Assembly: GCA_963973975.1 (NCBI GenBank)
Contig: CAXBCF010000011.1
Span: forward strand, 36,872 to 100,871
DNA from: UBA1494_A sp963973975
GTDB lineage: Bacteria; Bacteroidota; Bacteroidia; Flavobacteriales_E; Vicingaceae
Direction: 5' to 3'
Length of the DNA stretch: 64,000 nt
The translations under genes and the position numbers were made by a program. Positions within the stretch are counted from its first letter, which is position 1. Each line of letters opens with the position of its first letter. This document shows, piece by piece, positions 7,926-17,451 of the stretch. The notes beneath the pieces were generated by a model. That model saw nothing but the letters and a program-made list of their open reading frames with translations. It did no database searches and had not been told where the DNA came from.

Positions 7926-9290
7926 TTATTTTTCAAGCAGTTCCTCTATCTGTTTTTGCAAGTTTGGATTAGAAGGTCGGTCTGCATTTGCAGCAATAAT
8001 TTTTAAATTTTGGTCCAATAAAATGAAACGAGGAATACCAGAAACACTGTAATTATCAAAAAATGAATCATTGCTGTCTTCACTAAATAATTGCACTCCA
8101 CCTAAATTTTTAGCATCCACCATCTTTTTCCACCGCTCGTGATTGTCAGAATAGCTTATACTCACAAATACTACTGCTTTGCCCTCTAGGGTATCTTGTA
8201 ATTTTTCAAGGTTGGGAATTTCAGCAATGCAGGGCGCGCACCAGGTAGCCCAAATATCAATGTAGACAACAGAACCTTTGAAATCCTCTAAAGAAACTTC
8301 TTCGCCATCAATATTTTTGAATGTGAAACTTGGTGAGGGATTTCCTACTTTAGTTAGGACGACATTCTTATATTTTTCCTCAAGTGAACTCAATTGTAAT
8401 GAATCTGTGATTGAATTGCGCGCAATCTCAATGAGCTCTTTTGGGTTTTTACTTTTGGTGATATTCCTATTGATTAGCATGTAGGTCATTTCAGATTTTA
8501 CTTTTTTATTTGAAATGATTGAATCAATGGCTTGAACATGGATTAAGTTTCTATCAAGTGTGTCTCCTCCTCTGATTCTTTTACTACCTTCTGTATAAAC
8601 CATTTTGGTTAAAGTGTTAAGGTATTCATAATGGTTTGCTGCTAATTCATTGTTGCTATCAACATCTTTTAAAGGATCTGGATAGTTTTCACTGACTTTA
8701 AAGGTGTCATTTTTAGTATAAAAGCGATGTAAACCTTGGTAAGTTGCCAAATCGTATATGGCTTGATATTTAATTTGTTCTATTGCCAGTTCTTTTTCTT
8801 TTTGGCTAAAATGTGGACTGTACTTTTCAAACAAATCAAGTCTAACTTCTTTAGCCGAATCAACTTTTGTTAAAAATACGTTTTCATCTAAAAGCACAAA
8901 TCGCTGTTTGATTATTGACAGATCTAATGCATTTTTTTCTATCCAATAGCTATCGAACTCAGCTCTGTTTCCTGTAATTACAATGCTGCTATCAACATTT
9001 TTTTCATCTAAAGAAATCCATAAACTGTCGCCAGGACTTAGAAAAACCTTAAGTCTATAGTTTTCATTTCCAAAGTAATAAAATTTTTCAGTCAATAAGA
9101 ATGAGGTGTCCTCGATGCCATTATTGAGTAGAATATGTTTAGTTGAGAGATAATTTATATCCTTAATCATTATGCTGTCAGACGTTGCATTTTTGACAGT
9201 AAAGTGAAAGTAAACTTGTTTGTTATGATTCTGACTGATTCCGTTAATAGCTAGTGAAATAAGTAAGAGTAAGGCAGAGATATTTTTCAT
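7926..9290 (-). CDS. TlpA-like thioredoxin-domain protein, secreted
   Basis: A 454-residue exported redox protein. A signal peptide (MKNISALLLLISLAINGISQ) is followed by a DUF4369-like beta-rich N-terminal region, a helical middle part, and a C-terminal thioredoxin domain near residues 315-454. The active site reads WATWCAPC near residue 350, with a cis-Pro motif SGIPRFILLD further on. Proteins of this build in Bacteroidota act in the periplasm in disulfide reduction. The stop lies far from mtaB, while the start is only four bases from the GDSL esterase stop, so it is probably cotranscribed with that gene. Confidence 0.85.
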   Translation of the reverse strand: MKNISALLLLISLAINGISQNHNKQVYFHFTVKNATSDSIMIKDINYLSTKHILLNNGIEDTSFLLTEKFYYFGNENYRLKVFLSPGDSLWISLDEKNVDSSIVITGNRAEFDSYWIEKNALDLSIIKQRFVLLDENVFLTKVDSAKEVRLDLFEKYSPHFSQKEKELAIEQIKYQAIYDLATYQGLHRFYTKNDTFKVSENYPDPLKDVDSNNELAANHYEYLNTLTKMVYTEGSKRIRGGDTLDRNLIHVQAIDSIISNKKVKSEMTYMLINRNITKSKNPKELIEIARNSITDSLQLSSLEEKYKNVVLTKVGNPSPSFTFKNIDGEEVSLEDFKGSVVYIDIWATWCAPCIAEIPNLEKLQDTLEGKAVVFVSISYSDNHERWKKMVDAKNLGGVQLFSEDSNDSFFDNYSVSGIPRFILLDQNLKIIAANADRPSNPNLQKQIEELLEK

Positions 9291-9294
9291 TGCT

Positions 9295-9978
9295 TCAGCG
9301 TTTTAGTGCGTCTAAATATAAAATATTCTTCTGAAATAAATAACTAACCCATTTTTGATACATTAATCCACTAGGATGCAATTGGTCTTTTGCTAATAAC
9401 TCAGGGGAGTCTTTTGCTTCTTTTGAGATTGGACAAATGTCAAAAAAATGAATTCCGTTTTTTTCAAAAATGGCTTGAGAAGCATTATTGTAAGCTTCAA
9501 TTTCCTCTGAAATTTTCTCAGGATTTTTAGCAGAAGCAAACGGAGTAACGCCATAATCAGGAATACTCAATGCAAAAATACCTTCTCTTCCATTTTTGGA
9601 ATATTTAATCGCTAACTTTATTAATACTTCCAAGTCATTTTTGAAAACTTCAAGCGACTTTTCTTGGTATTGGTTATTGACACCAATTAAAATTGAAACC
9701 AAATCATATTTTTCAGTAGGATCATTATTATGGATTGCATCAATCAAATTATCGCTTCGCCAACCTGTTTTAGCAATGATTTTTGGTTTTTCAACAACAA
9801 AACCTCTCTTTCTTAGTGAATCAGCTAATTGATTGGGCCATCGTTCATTTTCAGCAACCGCTTCTCCAATGGTATATGAATCGCCGAGAGCTAAGTAGGT
9901 GAGTTGAGTTTTTTGTGCATTAGACTGAGATACTAGAAAACTGAAAAGCAGAATAAAGCTGAAAACTTTAGACTTCAT
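9295..9978 (-). CDS. SGNH/GDSL-family hydrolase, secreted
   Basis: A 227-residue esterase or lipase-like enzyme. After a signal peptide (MKSKVFSFILLFSFLVSQSNA) the SGNH blocks are visible: block I ALGDSYTIGEAV with the catalytic Ser, block II TGWRSDN, block III IGVNNQYQ with its Asn, and block V KDQLHPSG with the Asp-x-x-His pair. The natural substrate cannot be inferred. The start overlaps the last 11 bases of the universal stress protein gene upstream. Confidence 0.87.
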   Translation of the reverse strand: MKSKVFSFILLFSFLVSQSNAQKTQLTYLALGDSYTIGEAVAENERWPNQLADSLRKRGFVVEKPKIIAKTGWRSDNLIDAIHNNDPTEKYDLVSILIGVNNQYQEKSLEVFKNDLEVLIKLAIKYSKNGREGIFALSIPDYGVTPFASAKNPEKISEEIEAYNNASQAIFEKNGIHFFDICPISKEAKDSPELLAKDQLHPSGLMYQKWVSYLFQKNILYLDALKR

Positions 9979-10414
9979 GAAATGGCACTAATAAAATGGG
10001 AACTTTATGTGATTCTATGAGTTCATTTCTAAAACTCCCCTTAAAAAGTATGTCTGTGAATCCGTATTTCCTGTTGGCAATAATTAGTAAATCGATGTTA
10101 AGCTTTTCTATTTCTCTTTCAATCATTTCTACTGTAGCTCCTTGAATAAGCAATCCTTCAGCATCAAGGCCTTTAGTTTTAAGTTGATTGGCAATGGCTT
10201 GAATTTTCTTATGGTCTTCTCTTAAGTTTTCTGCCAATTGATCTCGAATGTATTGCGGACCTACATCGTAGCCAATAAAATCGGGCTCAGGTGGCACTAC
10301 ATGAACCAACCAACACTTGGCATTGAAAGGCAAGGCGTATTCGATGGCCGTTGCAACAAGCATTTCATCCTTTTTTGGATTTTCTAATTCGAGTGGTAGG
10401 AGTATGTTCTTCAT
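9968..10414 (-). CDS. Universal stress protein (UspA family)
   Basis: A single-domain 148-residue Usp protein. It begins MKNILLPLELENPKKDEM and ends in the family's nucleotide-binding region, with LLIIANRKYGF, then GSFRNELI and KVPILLVPFHEV. Usp proteins bind ATP or AMP and respond to stress; the precise role here is unknown. The gene heads a short minus-strand run with the GDSL hydrolase and the TlpA-like gene, with overlapping or four-base junctions. Confidence 0.88.
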   Translation of the reverse strand: MKNILLPLELENPKKDEMLVATAIEYALPFNAKCWLVHVVPPEPDFIGYDVGPQYIRDQLAENLREDHKKIQAIANQLKTKGLDAEGLLIQGATVEMIEREIEKLNIDLLIIANRKYGFTDILFKGSFRNELIESHKVPILLVPFHEV

Positions 10415-10459
10415 GAGTTGGTTTTATTACTTCAACCAAAACTAATGAATTTAGCTAAA

Positions 10460-11173
10460 TTATCCTTCGAAAAGAAAGGTAATAAAGAACATTTTAGGAA
10501 CTATTTGCTCTACAGGATTTGATAATTCCGTATTGTCACGAATCATGACATTTTGTAGTCCGTAAGACATTTTAAGTTCGATGGCAAATTTAAAATAGGG
10601 GAGAAAGAAATCAGTTCCAACACCTACTTCTGCTGAAGTGGTATTTTGTTTAAGCTTAATTATCGATTCATTAATTGATTCGTTTAAAACATCTTCATTT
10701 GACGCTAAATCGACAGAATATTTAACTCCTCCAATGAAATAGGCGGCAAAGTTATTGAGTCGCATGGAGCGGTATTTAAAGAGAATTGGAAAATCTAAAT
10801 AAGTTGATTCTACAGTAACTATTTTGCTAGTGGAAGGTCCTCGAGAATTTATGAATTTGTATTCCATGTTGCGTTGACCAAAAACCAAAGTTGGTAAAAA
10901 GCGCACATTAAAAAATGGATGAATGTGGTAATCGCTAACAATTCCTAAGCTAAAACCACCTTGGTTGATTACGTTTAAACTACCTAATGAATCGTTGGCT
11001 GATAAATTGGGTTTTCTTTGAAGCGCAAAACCGCCACTATTTAATCCTAAAGAAAAGCCAAAATGAATTTTTCGATTATCAAAACGCTGTAAGTTTTGGG
11101 AAATCAAATTTTGGGCTTGAATTTCAGATCCAACAAAAAAAAGTAAAAGAATAAATGTGAATCGTTTTATCAA
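10460..11173 (-). CDS. porT: PorT family outer membrane protein (type IX secretion)
   Basis: PorT is an outer-membrane beta-barrel needed for type IX secretion and gliding in Bacteroidota. The 237-residue protein has a signal peptide (IKRFTFILLLFFVGSEIQAQ), then barrel-like strands, including HFGFSLGLNSGGFALQR near the N-terminus, the LDFPILFKYRS strand, and a C-terminus EQIVPKMFFITFLFEG. No ATG precedes the signal peptide in frame; the TTG at 11173 gives a start that matches the signal peptide, 10 bases after the ubiE stop. The order ubiE-porT is common in the phylum. The type IX cargo proteins at 54.6 and 62.3 kb are consistent with it. Confidence 0.85.
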   Translation of the reverse strand: MIKRFTFILLLFFVGSEIQAQNLISQNLQRFDNRKIHFGFSLGLNSGGFALQRKPNLSANDSLGSLNVINQGGFSLGIVSDYHIHPFFNVRFLPTLVFGQRNMEYKFINSRGPSTSKIVTVESTYLDFPILFKYRSMRLNNFAAYFIGGVKYSVDLASNEDVLNESINESIIKLKQNTTSAEVGVGTDFFLPYFKFAIELKMSYGLQNVMIRDNTELSNPVEQIVPKMFFITFLFEG

Positions 11174-11183
11174 AATGGCTGAA

Positions 11184-11912
11184 TTAGTTAGCTGCAAAAT
11201 AGATTGAAGCAATTCCAAAAAATTGCGGTTTAGTTTTTAAAACACTGTAACCAACTTTTTCTAAAATGGCTTCAAATGCTTTTCCTTCAGGAAAGGCATT
11301 CACTGATTCGGGTAAATAGGTATATGCAGAAGCATCTTTCGACACCATTTTTCCAATTCGTGGTAAGATGCTGTTGAAGTAAAAATTGTAAAGTTGCTTT
11401 ACTGGAAAAGCTTTTGGCTTGGAAAACTCCAATACCACCAACTTTCCATTGGGTTTTAAAACACGCTTCATTTCCTTCAATCCCTTTTCCAAATTCTCAA
11501 AATTTCTAACTCCAAATGCAACGGTAATCGCATCGAAAGTATTGTCTTCAAAGGGAATTTCTTCAGAATCTCCGTATTTCAAATCGATGATAGCTTCTTT
11601 TTTTCTGTCCCTCACTTTTTCCATGCCTTTTTCCAACATCCCTCTGCTAATGTCAATACCGTAGATTTTATCAGCATTCAAAGAAAGTGCTTCAAATGCA
11701 AAATCTCCAGTACCTGTGGCAACGTCTAAAATCACTTTTGGTTGATCTGCTCTTAGGAGTTTAACAGCTCTTTTTCGCCACAACTTATCGATGCCCATTG
11801 ATAGCAAGTGATTTAAGAAATCATAGCGCTGTGAAATGTTGTCAAACATTTCTGCAACCTGTTCTTTTTTGCTACTGTCTTTCTCTTTGTAAGGGATTAC
11901 TTGTTCTGCCAT
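11184..11912 (-). CDS. ubiE: Demethylmenaquinone methyltransferase (UbiE/MenG)
   Basis: SAM-dependent C-methylation of demethylmenaquinone, the last step of menaquinone synthesis. From the ATG at 11912 the protein has 242 residues and begins MAEQVIPYKEKDSSKKEQV; other in-frame starts 12 and 48 bases upstream are less likely. Class I methyltransferase motif I is ILDVATGTGDFAFEAL, followed by YGIDISRGMLEKG, and FDAITVAFGVRNF and LVVLEFSKP typical of UbiE. It sits between lepB and porT. Confidence 0.95.
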   Translation of the reverse strand: MAEQVIPYKEKDSSKKEQVAEMFDNISQRYDFLNHLLSMGIDKLWRKRAVKLLRADQPKVILDVATGTGDFAFEALSLNADKIYGIDISRGMLEKGMEKVRDRKKEAIIDLKYGDSEEIPFEDNTFDAITVAFGVRNFENLEKGLKEMKRVLKPNGKLVVLEFSKPKAFPVKQLYNFYFNSILPRIGKMVSKDASAYTYLPESVNAFPEGKAFEAILEKVGYSVLKTKPQFFGIASIYFAAN

Positions 11913-11962
11913 AGTCGTTATCATTTGCAAAATAAAGATTTTGCAAGCGAATTTGTTCAAAT

Positions 11963-13516
11963 TTAGTTGATTTCTTTGCGTTCTTGGTAAGCTTCAGAAT
12001 CATCGTGAATCAAGGAAAATAAACGATTCCACCTGATTTTACCAAACCAAGATTTATTGGGATCTAACGAGAGCCAAATAAAAACTGCCTTACCAACAAT
12101 ATGGTCTTCAGGTACAAATCCCCAAAAACGACTGTCTTGTGAGTTATGACGATTGTCACCCATCATCCAATAATAATCCATTTGAATGCTGTACTTGTTT
12201 GTTACTTCACCGTTAATGTATATCTCATTTCCTTTCACTTCCAAGGTATTGCCTTCATAAACCCGAATAATACGATCATAAATTGGAAGGTTCTCCAAGG
12301 TTAAATTCACAGTCTGGCCTTTATAGGGTATTTCAAGTGGACCAAAATTATCTTCTGTCCACGAAGTTGTATCGGTATTTGGAAAAATTGGGTTGTTGGT
12401 ATATCGTCCATCATCATAAAATCCTAAAGATTTACTTGCTTTTTCCACCCGCTTTACTTGAGGTAAAGATTTGATGTACTCTAAATTAGCATCAGTAAGA
12501 TTTACTTCGTATACATTTTCCATGTTGGTGCGACTCATCTCAGTAATGTCTTTATCCAACAATGCTTTTTGATTAAATCCTTGCCCATTGGTTTGCACCA
12601 AATAACTGAACTGAATACCTTCAGGTCGGAAAGCTAATTCATTGTTGACATATAAATCGGCATCTTTTATTTTGATCACATCTCCTGGCAAGGCAACACA
12701 GCGTTTAATGTAATTTTCGCGTTTATCTACCGGACGATCGACCACGTCAAATTGCTTCCAAAGCATGGCCCTTCCATTATCGCGTACCATTTGATAGTAA
12801 GTTCTATTTTGATGCTGAATGACTACTGTATCACCGGCAGGGAAGTTAAAAACTACCGATTCATTGCGTTTTACATTTTGCATTTTTGGAAGACGAGCAT
12901 AGGGCAATTTGATTAGCTCTGAATAGGATTTTACACCTTCAGTAAACCACATCGTGTGATGGGCGAAAGGAAAAAAGATCGGTGTGTTGGGAATTCTACT
13001 TCCATAACTCAATTTACTCACAAATAAAAAGTCACCAACCATCAATGATTTTTCCATGGAAGAAGTAGGAATGGTAAAGGCTTCCAAGTAAATTGCTCTG
13101 ATCAATGTTGCTGCAATAACTGCAAATGAAATCGCATCAGCCCATTCTCTAATTTTTGATTTTTGATAGCTCTTAACAAACTCAGGTCCTGCGTACTGGT
13201 GTTCTGCACTTAATCCAACATATGTCAAATAAAATGGAGTAAAGATCACTGCTAAAGCATGTTGCCAAAAATCGAGGATTTTAAATTGTTTTAAAAGCTC
13301 TACAATAATCCCCACCCAAACTATAAAACCCAAAAATGGAATGTAGTAAATAATCATCCACCATAAAGGCCGTTGGATTTGTTTGATAGCAACGTAAGTT
13401 CCATAAAAGGGAACCAATGCTTTCCATCCTTCTATTCCCGCTTTTTTAAACAACAGAAATAAACCAATGTGAGAAAGGAGGAAATAAAGAACAATCAGAA
13501 GAGTTGGAAGAAACAT
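11963..13516 (-). CDS. lepB: Signal peptidase I
   Basis: Cleaves signal peptides of exported proteins at the inner membrane. At 517 residues it is much longer than the E. coli enzyme, as is usual in Bacteroidota. The first 130 residues hold hydrophobic segments including the N-terminal FLPTLLIVLYFLLSHIGLFL. The S26 catalytic Ser is in PTSSMEKSLMVGD near residue 152 and the Lys in ENYIKRCVALPGD near residue 268, with MMGDNRHNSQDSR as box E. A large insertion separates the boxes. It lies four bases from dapB in a minus-strand operon. Confidence 0.94.
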   Translation of the reverse strand: MFLPTLLIVLYFLLSHIGLFLLFKKAGIEGWKALVPFYGTYVAIKQIQRPLWWMIIYYIPFLGFIVWVGIIVELLKQFKILDFWQHALAVIFTPFYLTYVGLSAEHQYAGPEFVKSYQKSKIREWADAISFAVIAATLIRAIYLEAFTIPTSSMEKSLMVGDFLFVSKLSYGSRIPNTPIFFPFAHHTMWFTEGVKSYSELIKLPYARLPKMQNVKRNESVVFNFPAGDTVVIQHQNRTYYQMVRDNGRAMLWKQFDVVDRPVDKRENYIKRCVALPGDVIKIKDADLYVNNELAFRPEGIQFSYLVQTNGQGFNQKALLDKDITEMSRTNMENVYEVNLTDANLEYIKSLPQVKRVEKASKSLGFYDDGRYTNNPIFPNTDTTSWTEDNFGPLEIPYKGQTVNLTLENLPIYDRIIRVYEGNTLEVKGNEIYINGEVTNKYSIQMDYYWMMGDNRHNSQDSRFWGFVPEDHIVGKAVFIWLSLDPNKSWFGKIRWNRLFSLIHDDSEAYQERKEIN

Positions 13517-13520
13517 ACTG

Positions 13521-14237
13521 TTATAAGTTTAAGACGTCTTTCATGGTAAAGACACCGGTGTTATTTTTTAAAAATTCAGCAGCAATAACTGCTCCTAAAG
13601 CAAATCCTTCTCTGTTTTTGGCAAAATGTTCAATGCTAATTCGGTCAATTGCCGATTCGTAAACAATTTCATGTGTGCCTTTAACATCGTGTTCTCTAAT
13701 AGATTCAATCACCAAATCACTTGCTTGATTGCTCCCTTCATTTTTCCAAGCTGAATAAGTAGCATGATTGTCGATAATTTGCTCAGCTAATGATATGGCT
13801 GTCCCACTTGGGCTGTCAAGCTTTTCGGTGTGATGAACTTCTGTAATACGTGCTTTGTAATCTGAAATAGGACTCATCAATTGTGCCAATTTCTTATTCA
13901 ACTCAAAAAAGAGATTCACTCCAATACTAAAGTTAGTTGCTGTTAATAAGGCTCCTTTTTGCGCTTCAAACTGTTCTTTAATTTCAGAATATTTCTCATA
14001 CCAACCCGTGGTGCCAACAACTATAGGAATGTTGTTCTCCAAACAAGTCGAGATGTTTTTCAATGCAACATCTGGTCGTGAAAATTCAATGGCCACATCA
14101 GCTTCTTTGAGTGTTTCAGCATTCAATTCCTTCGCATTGCTTGAGTCAATTTTTAAACAGATTTCATGCTTTCTATTTACAGCAATTGCCTCGATAGCTT
14201 TACCCATTTTACCGTATCCCAATAATGCTATTTTCAT
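13521..14237 (-). CDS. dapB: 4-hydroxy-tetrahydrodipicolinate reductase
   Basis: NAD(P)H-dependent reduction in the diaminopimelate/lysine pathway, feeding peptidoglycan synthesis. The 238-residue protein has the N-terminal Rossmann motif LLGYGKMGKAIE, VGTTGW, NFSIGVNLFFELN, the catalytic EVHHTEKLDSPSGTA segment, and the C-terminal HFAKNREGFALGAV. It lies between DUF5683 and lepB genes in the parAB run, an arrangement often seen in Bacteroidota. Confidence 0.96.
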   Translation of the reverse strand: MKIALLGYGKMGKAIEAIAVNRKHEICLKIDSSNAKELNAETLKEADVAIEFSRPDVALKNISTCLENNIPIVVGTTGWYEKYSEIKEQFEAQKGALLTATNFSIGVNLFFELNKKLAQLMSPISDYKARITEVHHTEKLDSPSGTAISLAEQIIDNHATYSAWKNEGSNQASDLVIESIREHDVKGTHEIVYESAIDRISIEHFAKNREGFALGAVIAAEFLKNNTGVFTMKDVLNL

Positions 14238-14284
14238 GATTTTAGTTAATTCTGATCAAAAGTATTTTAAAAAAGCCAATTACA

Positions 14285-14911
14285 TTAATAATTAATTAGC
14301 CTTGGTTGCTTTTTTGTAAACTTTAAGGAAAGATTAAAGGATGGAACAAGCGTTTGTTGTGGACCAAAAACTTGTACACTTGGTTTAAAGGTAGCCGATA
14401 AATCATCGCTAACGTCGAAGTAGAAAAGATGCGCATCTACTGTGGCATCTACCACGTTTATCGCGTATCCAACAACAGATAATATTAAAAATAAATCACG
14501 GTTTTTACGGTGAAAATCAATTAAGGAGCGCATGTTTTGATCAGTATAGACGCCATCATATTTATTGTCAATTGTTGCTGGGTCATCATCTAACCTGCTG
14601 CCAAGCGCATCTCTAAATTCTTTAAACTGACTTTGTTGATCTAATCCCAATACTAGCGGCACACCAATAATGGCATAAACCAAAGGGATTTTCCAGTATT
14701 TTTTGTTGTAAGCTTGTCCCAATCCTGGAAGTACTAAAGAAAAATACGTAGCTTTTTTGGGTGAATGTTTAAGGAGTGTTTCATCTTTCACCACAACTGT
14801 ATCTTTAGCCACAACAGTTTCTTTCACCACAGCGGTGTCTCCCCGTTGAGCAAATAAACTCGATTGGTAAACGAAGGCGATAAAAAAAAATAAAAGTAGT
14901 TGGCGTTTCAT
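14285..14911 (-). CDS. DUF5683 domain membrane protein
   Basis: A 208-residue exported or envelope protein of the DUF5683 family, function unknown. A signal-like N-terminus (MKRQLLLFFFIAFVYQSSLF) is followed by a Thr/Val/Lys-rich linker and the conserved segment SLVLPGLGQAYNKKYWKIPLVY, then hydrophobic stretches around IGVPLVLGL and DLFLILSVVGYAINVVDA. A TTG two codons upstream is in frame; the ATG at 14911 is two bases after the parB stop and is preferred. Its position between parB and dapB is common in the phylum. Confidence 0.85.
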   Translation of the reverse strand: MKRQLLLFFFIAFVYQSSLFAQRGDTAVVKETVVAKDTVVVKDETLLKHSPKKATYFSLVLPGLGQAYNKKYWKIPLVYAIIGVPLVLGLDQQSQFKEFRDALGSRLDDDPATIDNKYDGVYTDQNMRSLIDFHRKNRDLFLILSVVGYAINVVDATVDAHLFYFDVSDDLSATFKPSVQVFGPQQTLVPSFNLSLKFTKKQPRLINY

Positions 14912-14913
14912 TA

Positions 14914-15810
14914 TCAACGCGATCGGTTGATGATTTTAAGAATAGTTTCTAACTCTTTTTCTGAATTGAAAGGAACAATTATTTTTCCTTTGTCAACATC
15001 GTTTCGCTGAAAGCCAACATTTACTTTTAGCTTTTCAGACAAACTCCTTTTGATTTTTTTGTCAACCAAAGAGAGGGGCAATACAGGATTTGACTTTCGC
15101 TTTGGCGCACCGGTTTTACTTTCTTTGACAAGTTCTTCCACTTTCCTTACAGAGAGTGTTTCTTCAATAATTTGCTCATACAACTTAATCTGCGTCTCGG
15201 GATCATCAATGTTAATTAATGAGCGGGCATGCCCCATGCTGATTTTATTGTTTCTAATTCCGTCTTGAATAATTGCGGGAAGTTTAATCAACCTCAAATA
15301 ATTGGCTATTGTGGAGCGCTTTTTTCCAACTCGTTTACTCAATTCTTCTTGGGTAAGACTGCATTCTTCAATCAAGCGCTGGTATGAAAATGCGACTTCC
15401 ATGGCGTCTAGTTCAGAGCGCTGAATGTTTTCAACCAATGCCATTTCGAGCATACTTTGGTCGTTGGCTACACGAATATAAGCTGGAATTCTTGTCAATC
15501 CTGCCATTTGAGATGCTCTGAACCTTCGTTCACCTGAAATCAACTGGTAATTGTCATAACCCATTTTTCTAACGCTAACAGGTTGAATAATGCCCAATTC
15601 TCTAATAGACTGAGCCAATTCTTCTAAAGCTTCTGCTTCAAATTTTGTTCTTGGTTGAAATGGGTTCGCTTGGATTTTGCTTATCTCAATTTCAGAGGTA
15701 GATCCTACTGATTTTGGAATCCCTGATTCGTCCTCTTTCGAGCTTGAATTTTTATCGTTGTCCTCAAGTAAAGCGCTTAATCCTCTCCCTAATGCCGGTC
15801 GTTTTGTCAT
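14914..15810 (-). CDS. parB: Chromosome partitioning protein ParB
   Basis: A CTP-dependent centromere-binding clamp that binds parS and works with ParA. The 298-residue protein begins MTKRPALGRGLSALLED as usual; the ParB/sulfiredoxin domain shows PFQPR and GERRFRASQMAGL, followed by an HTH region LTQEELSKRVGKKRSTIAN and a C-terminal dimerisation region. It overlaps the parA stop by four bases (ATGA). I did not find a clear parS site in the window. Confidence 0.96.
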   Translation of the reverse strand: MTKRPALGRGLSALLEDNDKNSSSKEDESGIPKSVGSTSEIEISKIQANPFQPRTKFEAEALEELAQSIRELGIIQPVSVRKMGYDNYQLISGERRFRASQMAGLTRIPAYIRVANDQSMLEMALVENIQRSELDAMEVAFSYQRLIEECSLTQEELSKRVGKKRSTIANYLRLIKLPAIIQDGIRNNKISMGHARSLINIDDPETQIKLYEQIIEETLSVRKVEELVKESKTGAPKRKSNPVLPLSLVDKKIKRSLSEKLKVNVGFQRNDVDKGKIIVPFNSEKELETILKIINRSR

Positions 15811-16616
15811 TCTTCTAATTTGATTACTTTTTCATCTTCTTTCATACGAGTCATCTCGTTTTTCTGAAGAATTTCTCTTGCTAAATTAAGGTAATTTATG
15901 GCTCCTTTACAACTTGCATCGTGCATAAGAATTGTTTCGCCATGACTTGGAGCTTCTCCTAAACGAGTGTTTCGTTGAATAATTGTATCGAAAACCATTT
16001 GTTGGAAATGTGTTTTTACTTCTTCAACCACTTGATTGGAAAGGCGCAAGCGCAAGTCGTACATGGTTAGTAATAAGCCTTCAATGCTCAATTCAGGATT
16101 GAGTCTTGATTGTACAATTTTGATAGTATTCAATAATTTTCCTAAACCTTCTAATGCAAAGTACTCGCATTGGATGGGAACAATAACAGAATCGGCGGCA
16201 CTAAGTGCATTTAGGGTAATTAAACCCAAAGATGGAGAGCAATCGATGAGAATAAAGTCGTAATCGTTTTTGATTTTGTTCAGCGCCAAACGCATCATTT
16301 TTTCTCGGCGAGGTAAATTGATCATTTCAATTTCAGCACCTACTAAATCAATGTGTGCAGGCAATAAATCCAAGTTTGGCGACTTGGTTTCTAAAATGAT
16401 GTCTTTTGGCTCAATTTCATTGATGATGCATTCGTAAATACTTGTTTTTACATTTTTTGGATCAATTCCAACACCTGAAGTAGCATTTGCTTGAGGATCT
16501 GCATCTACCAAGAGTACTTTTCGTTCTAAAACTCCCAAAGCCGCAGCAAGGTTAATGGCAGTAGTTGTTTTTCCTACTCCACCTTTTTGATTTGCAATTG
16601 CTATAATTTTTCCCAT
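15807..16616 (-). CDS. parA: Chromosome partitioning ATPase ParA
   Basis: A Walker-type ATPase of 269 residues that drives segregation of the origin region with ParB. The deviant Walker A is KGGVGKTTTAINLAAAL; VDADPQANATSG and FILIDCSPSLGLITLNAL (Walker B region) follow. The C-terminus ends in a charged tail KEDEKVIKLEE. It is the first gene of the run that continues into parB, DUF5683, dapB, lepB, ubiE and porT. Confidence 0.96.
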   Translation of the reverse strand: MGKIIAIANQKGGVGKTTTAINLAAALGVLERKVLLVDADPQANATSGVGIDPKNVKTSIYECIINEIEPKDIILETKSPNLDLLPAHIDLVGAEIEMINLPRREKMMRLALNKIKNDYDFILIDCSPSLGLITLNALSAADSVIVPIQCEYFALEGLGKLLNTIKIVQSRLNPELSIEGLLLTMYDLRLRLSNQVVEEVKTHFQQMVFDTIIQRNTRLGEAPSHGETILMHDASCKGAINYLNLAREILQKNEMTRMKEDEKVIKLEE

Positions 16617-16636
16617 AATTTCTCTCTTAATTTTCT

Positions 16637-17317
16637 TTACAATTCAATGGATGAACCAATGTTAATTAAAATTAACTCTTTTCCAGCTGTTTTAAATTTC
16701 TCAATAGCTTCTTGTTGATTGATTTTTATTGGCGGAAAGGTATCGTAATGCATGCCTATAATTTTTGAACAATTGAGGTATTTTGCAGCAATAATAGCAT
16801 CGTCGACTCCCATTGTGAAGTTATCGCCAATAGGCAGAAAAGCAAATTCTGGTTGCTCCAATTCTGCGATTAATTTCATGTCCGAATACAACGCTGTATC
16901 ACCTGCATAGTAGAATTTTTTTTCATCAAAATTTAAGCAAAAACCACCTGGGTTGCCACCATAGGTGCCATCTGGTAAAACAGAAGAATGAATGGCATTT
17001 ACGTATTTCACTGTTCCAAACTCGAAGCGGTATTTTCCTCCTAAATTCATTCCATGCCCTTTATCATAGCCATTTTTCTTGAACCATTCAATGATTTCAT
17101 AATTCGAAATCAGCAATGAATCATTGTTTTTAGCAATTTGCATAGCGTCGGCAACATGATCTTCATGCCCATGACTTATCAACATATGTGAACAAACTAT
17201 TTTAGCCACATCAATCCCCTTTGCTAAATCGTTATATTGAATAAAAGGGTCGAACAAAAGACTGAATTGTTTGCTTACTATTCCGAAACATGAATGTCCG
17301 AAGTAGGTGATTTTCAT
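16637..17317 (-). CDS. Metal-dependent hydrolase, metallo-beta-lactamase fold (UPF0173-like)
   Basis: A 226-residue hydrolase with the MBL zinc motif ISHGHEDHVAD near residue 50, an N-terminal MKITYFGHSCF, the FYYAGDTALYSD motif and a distal His in IIGMHYDTFPP. These are typical of the UlaG/UPF0173 subgroup, whose substrates are mostly unassigned. It lies 20 bases upstream of parA on the same strand, so it may head the same transcript. Confidence 0.88.
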   Translation of the reverse strand: MKITYFGHSCFGIVSKQFSLLFDPFIQYNDLAKGIDVAKIVCSHMLISHGHEDHVADAMQIAKNNDSLLISNYEIIEWFKKNGYDKGHGMNLGGKYRFEFGTVKYVNAIHSSVLPDGTYGGNPGGFCLNFDEKKFYYAGDTALYSDMKLIAELEQPEFAFLPIGDNFTMGVDDAIIAAKYLNCSKIIGMHYDTFPPIKINQQEAIEKFKTAGKELILINIGSSIEL

Positions 17318-17451
17318 GTTATTTTATGGTTTAAATTAAATAGGTTTCTTTGCAAGAATAAATTTGCATTACTTTTTTAAAAGTAGTTGTTTAATGCCTT
17401 GAAATTTCATTTTTTTGGCATCTTTTTAAACAAAATTTTGTTAATAGGAAA

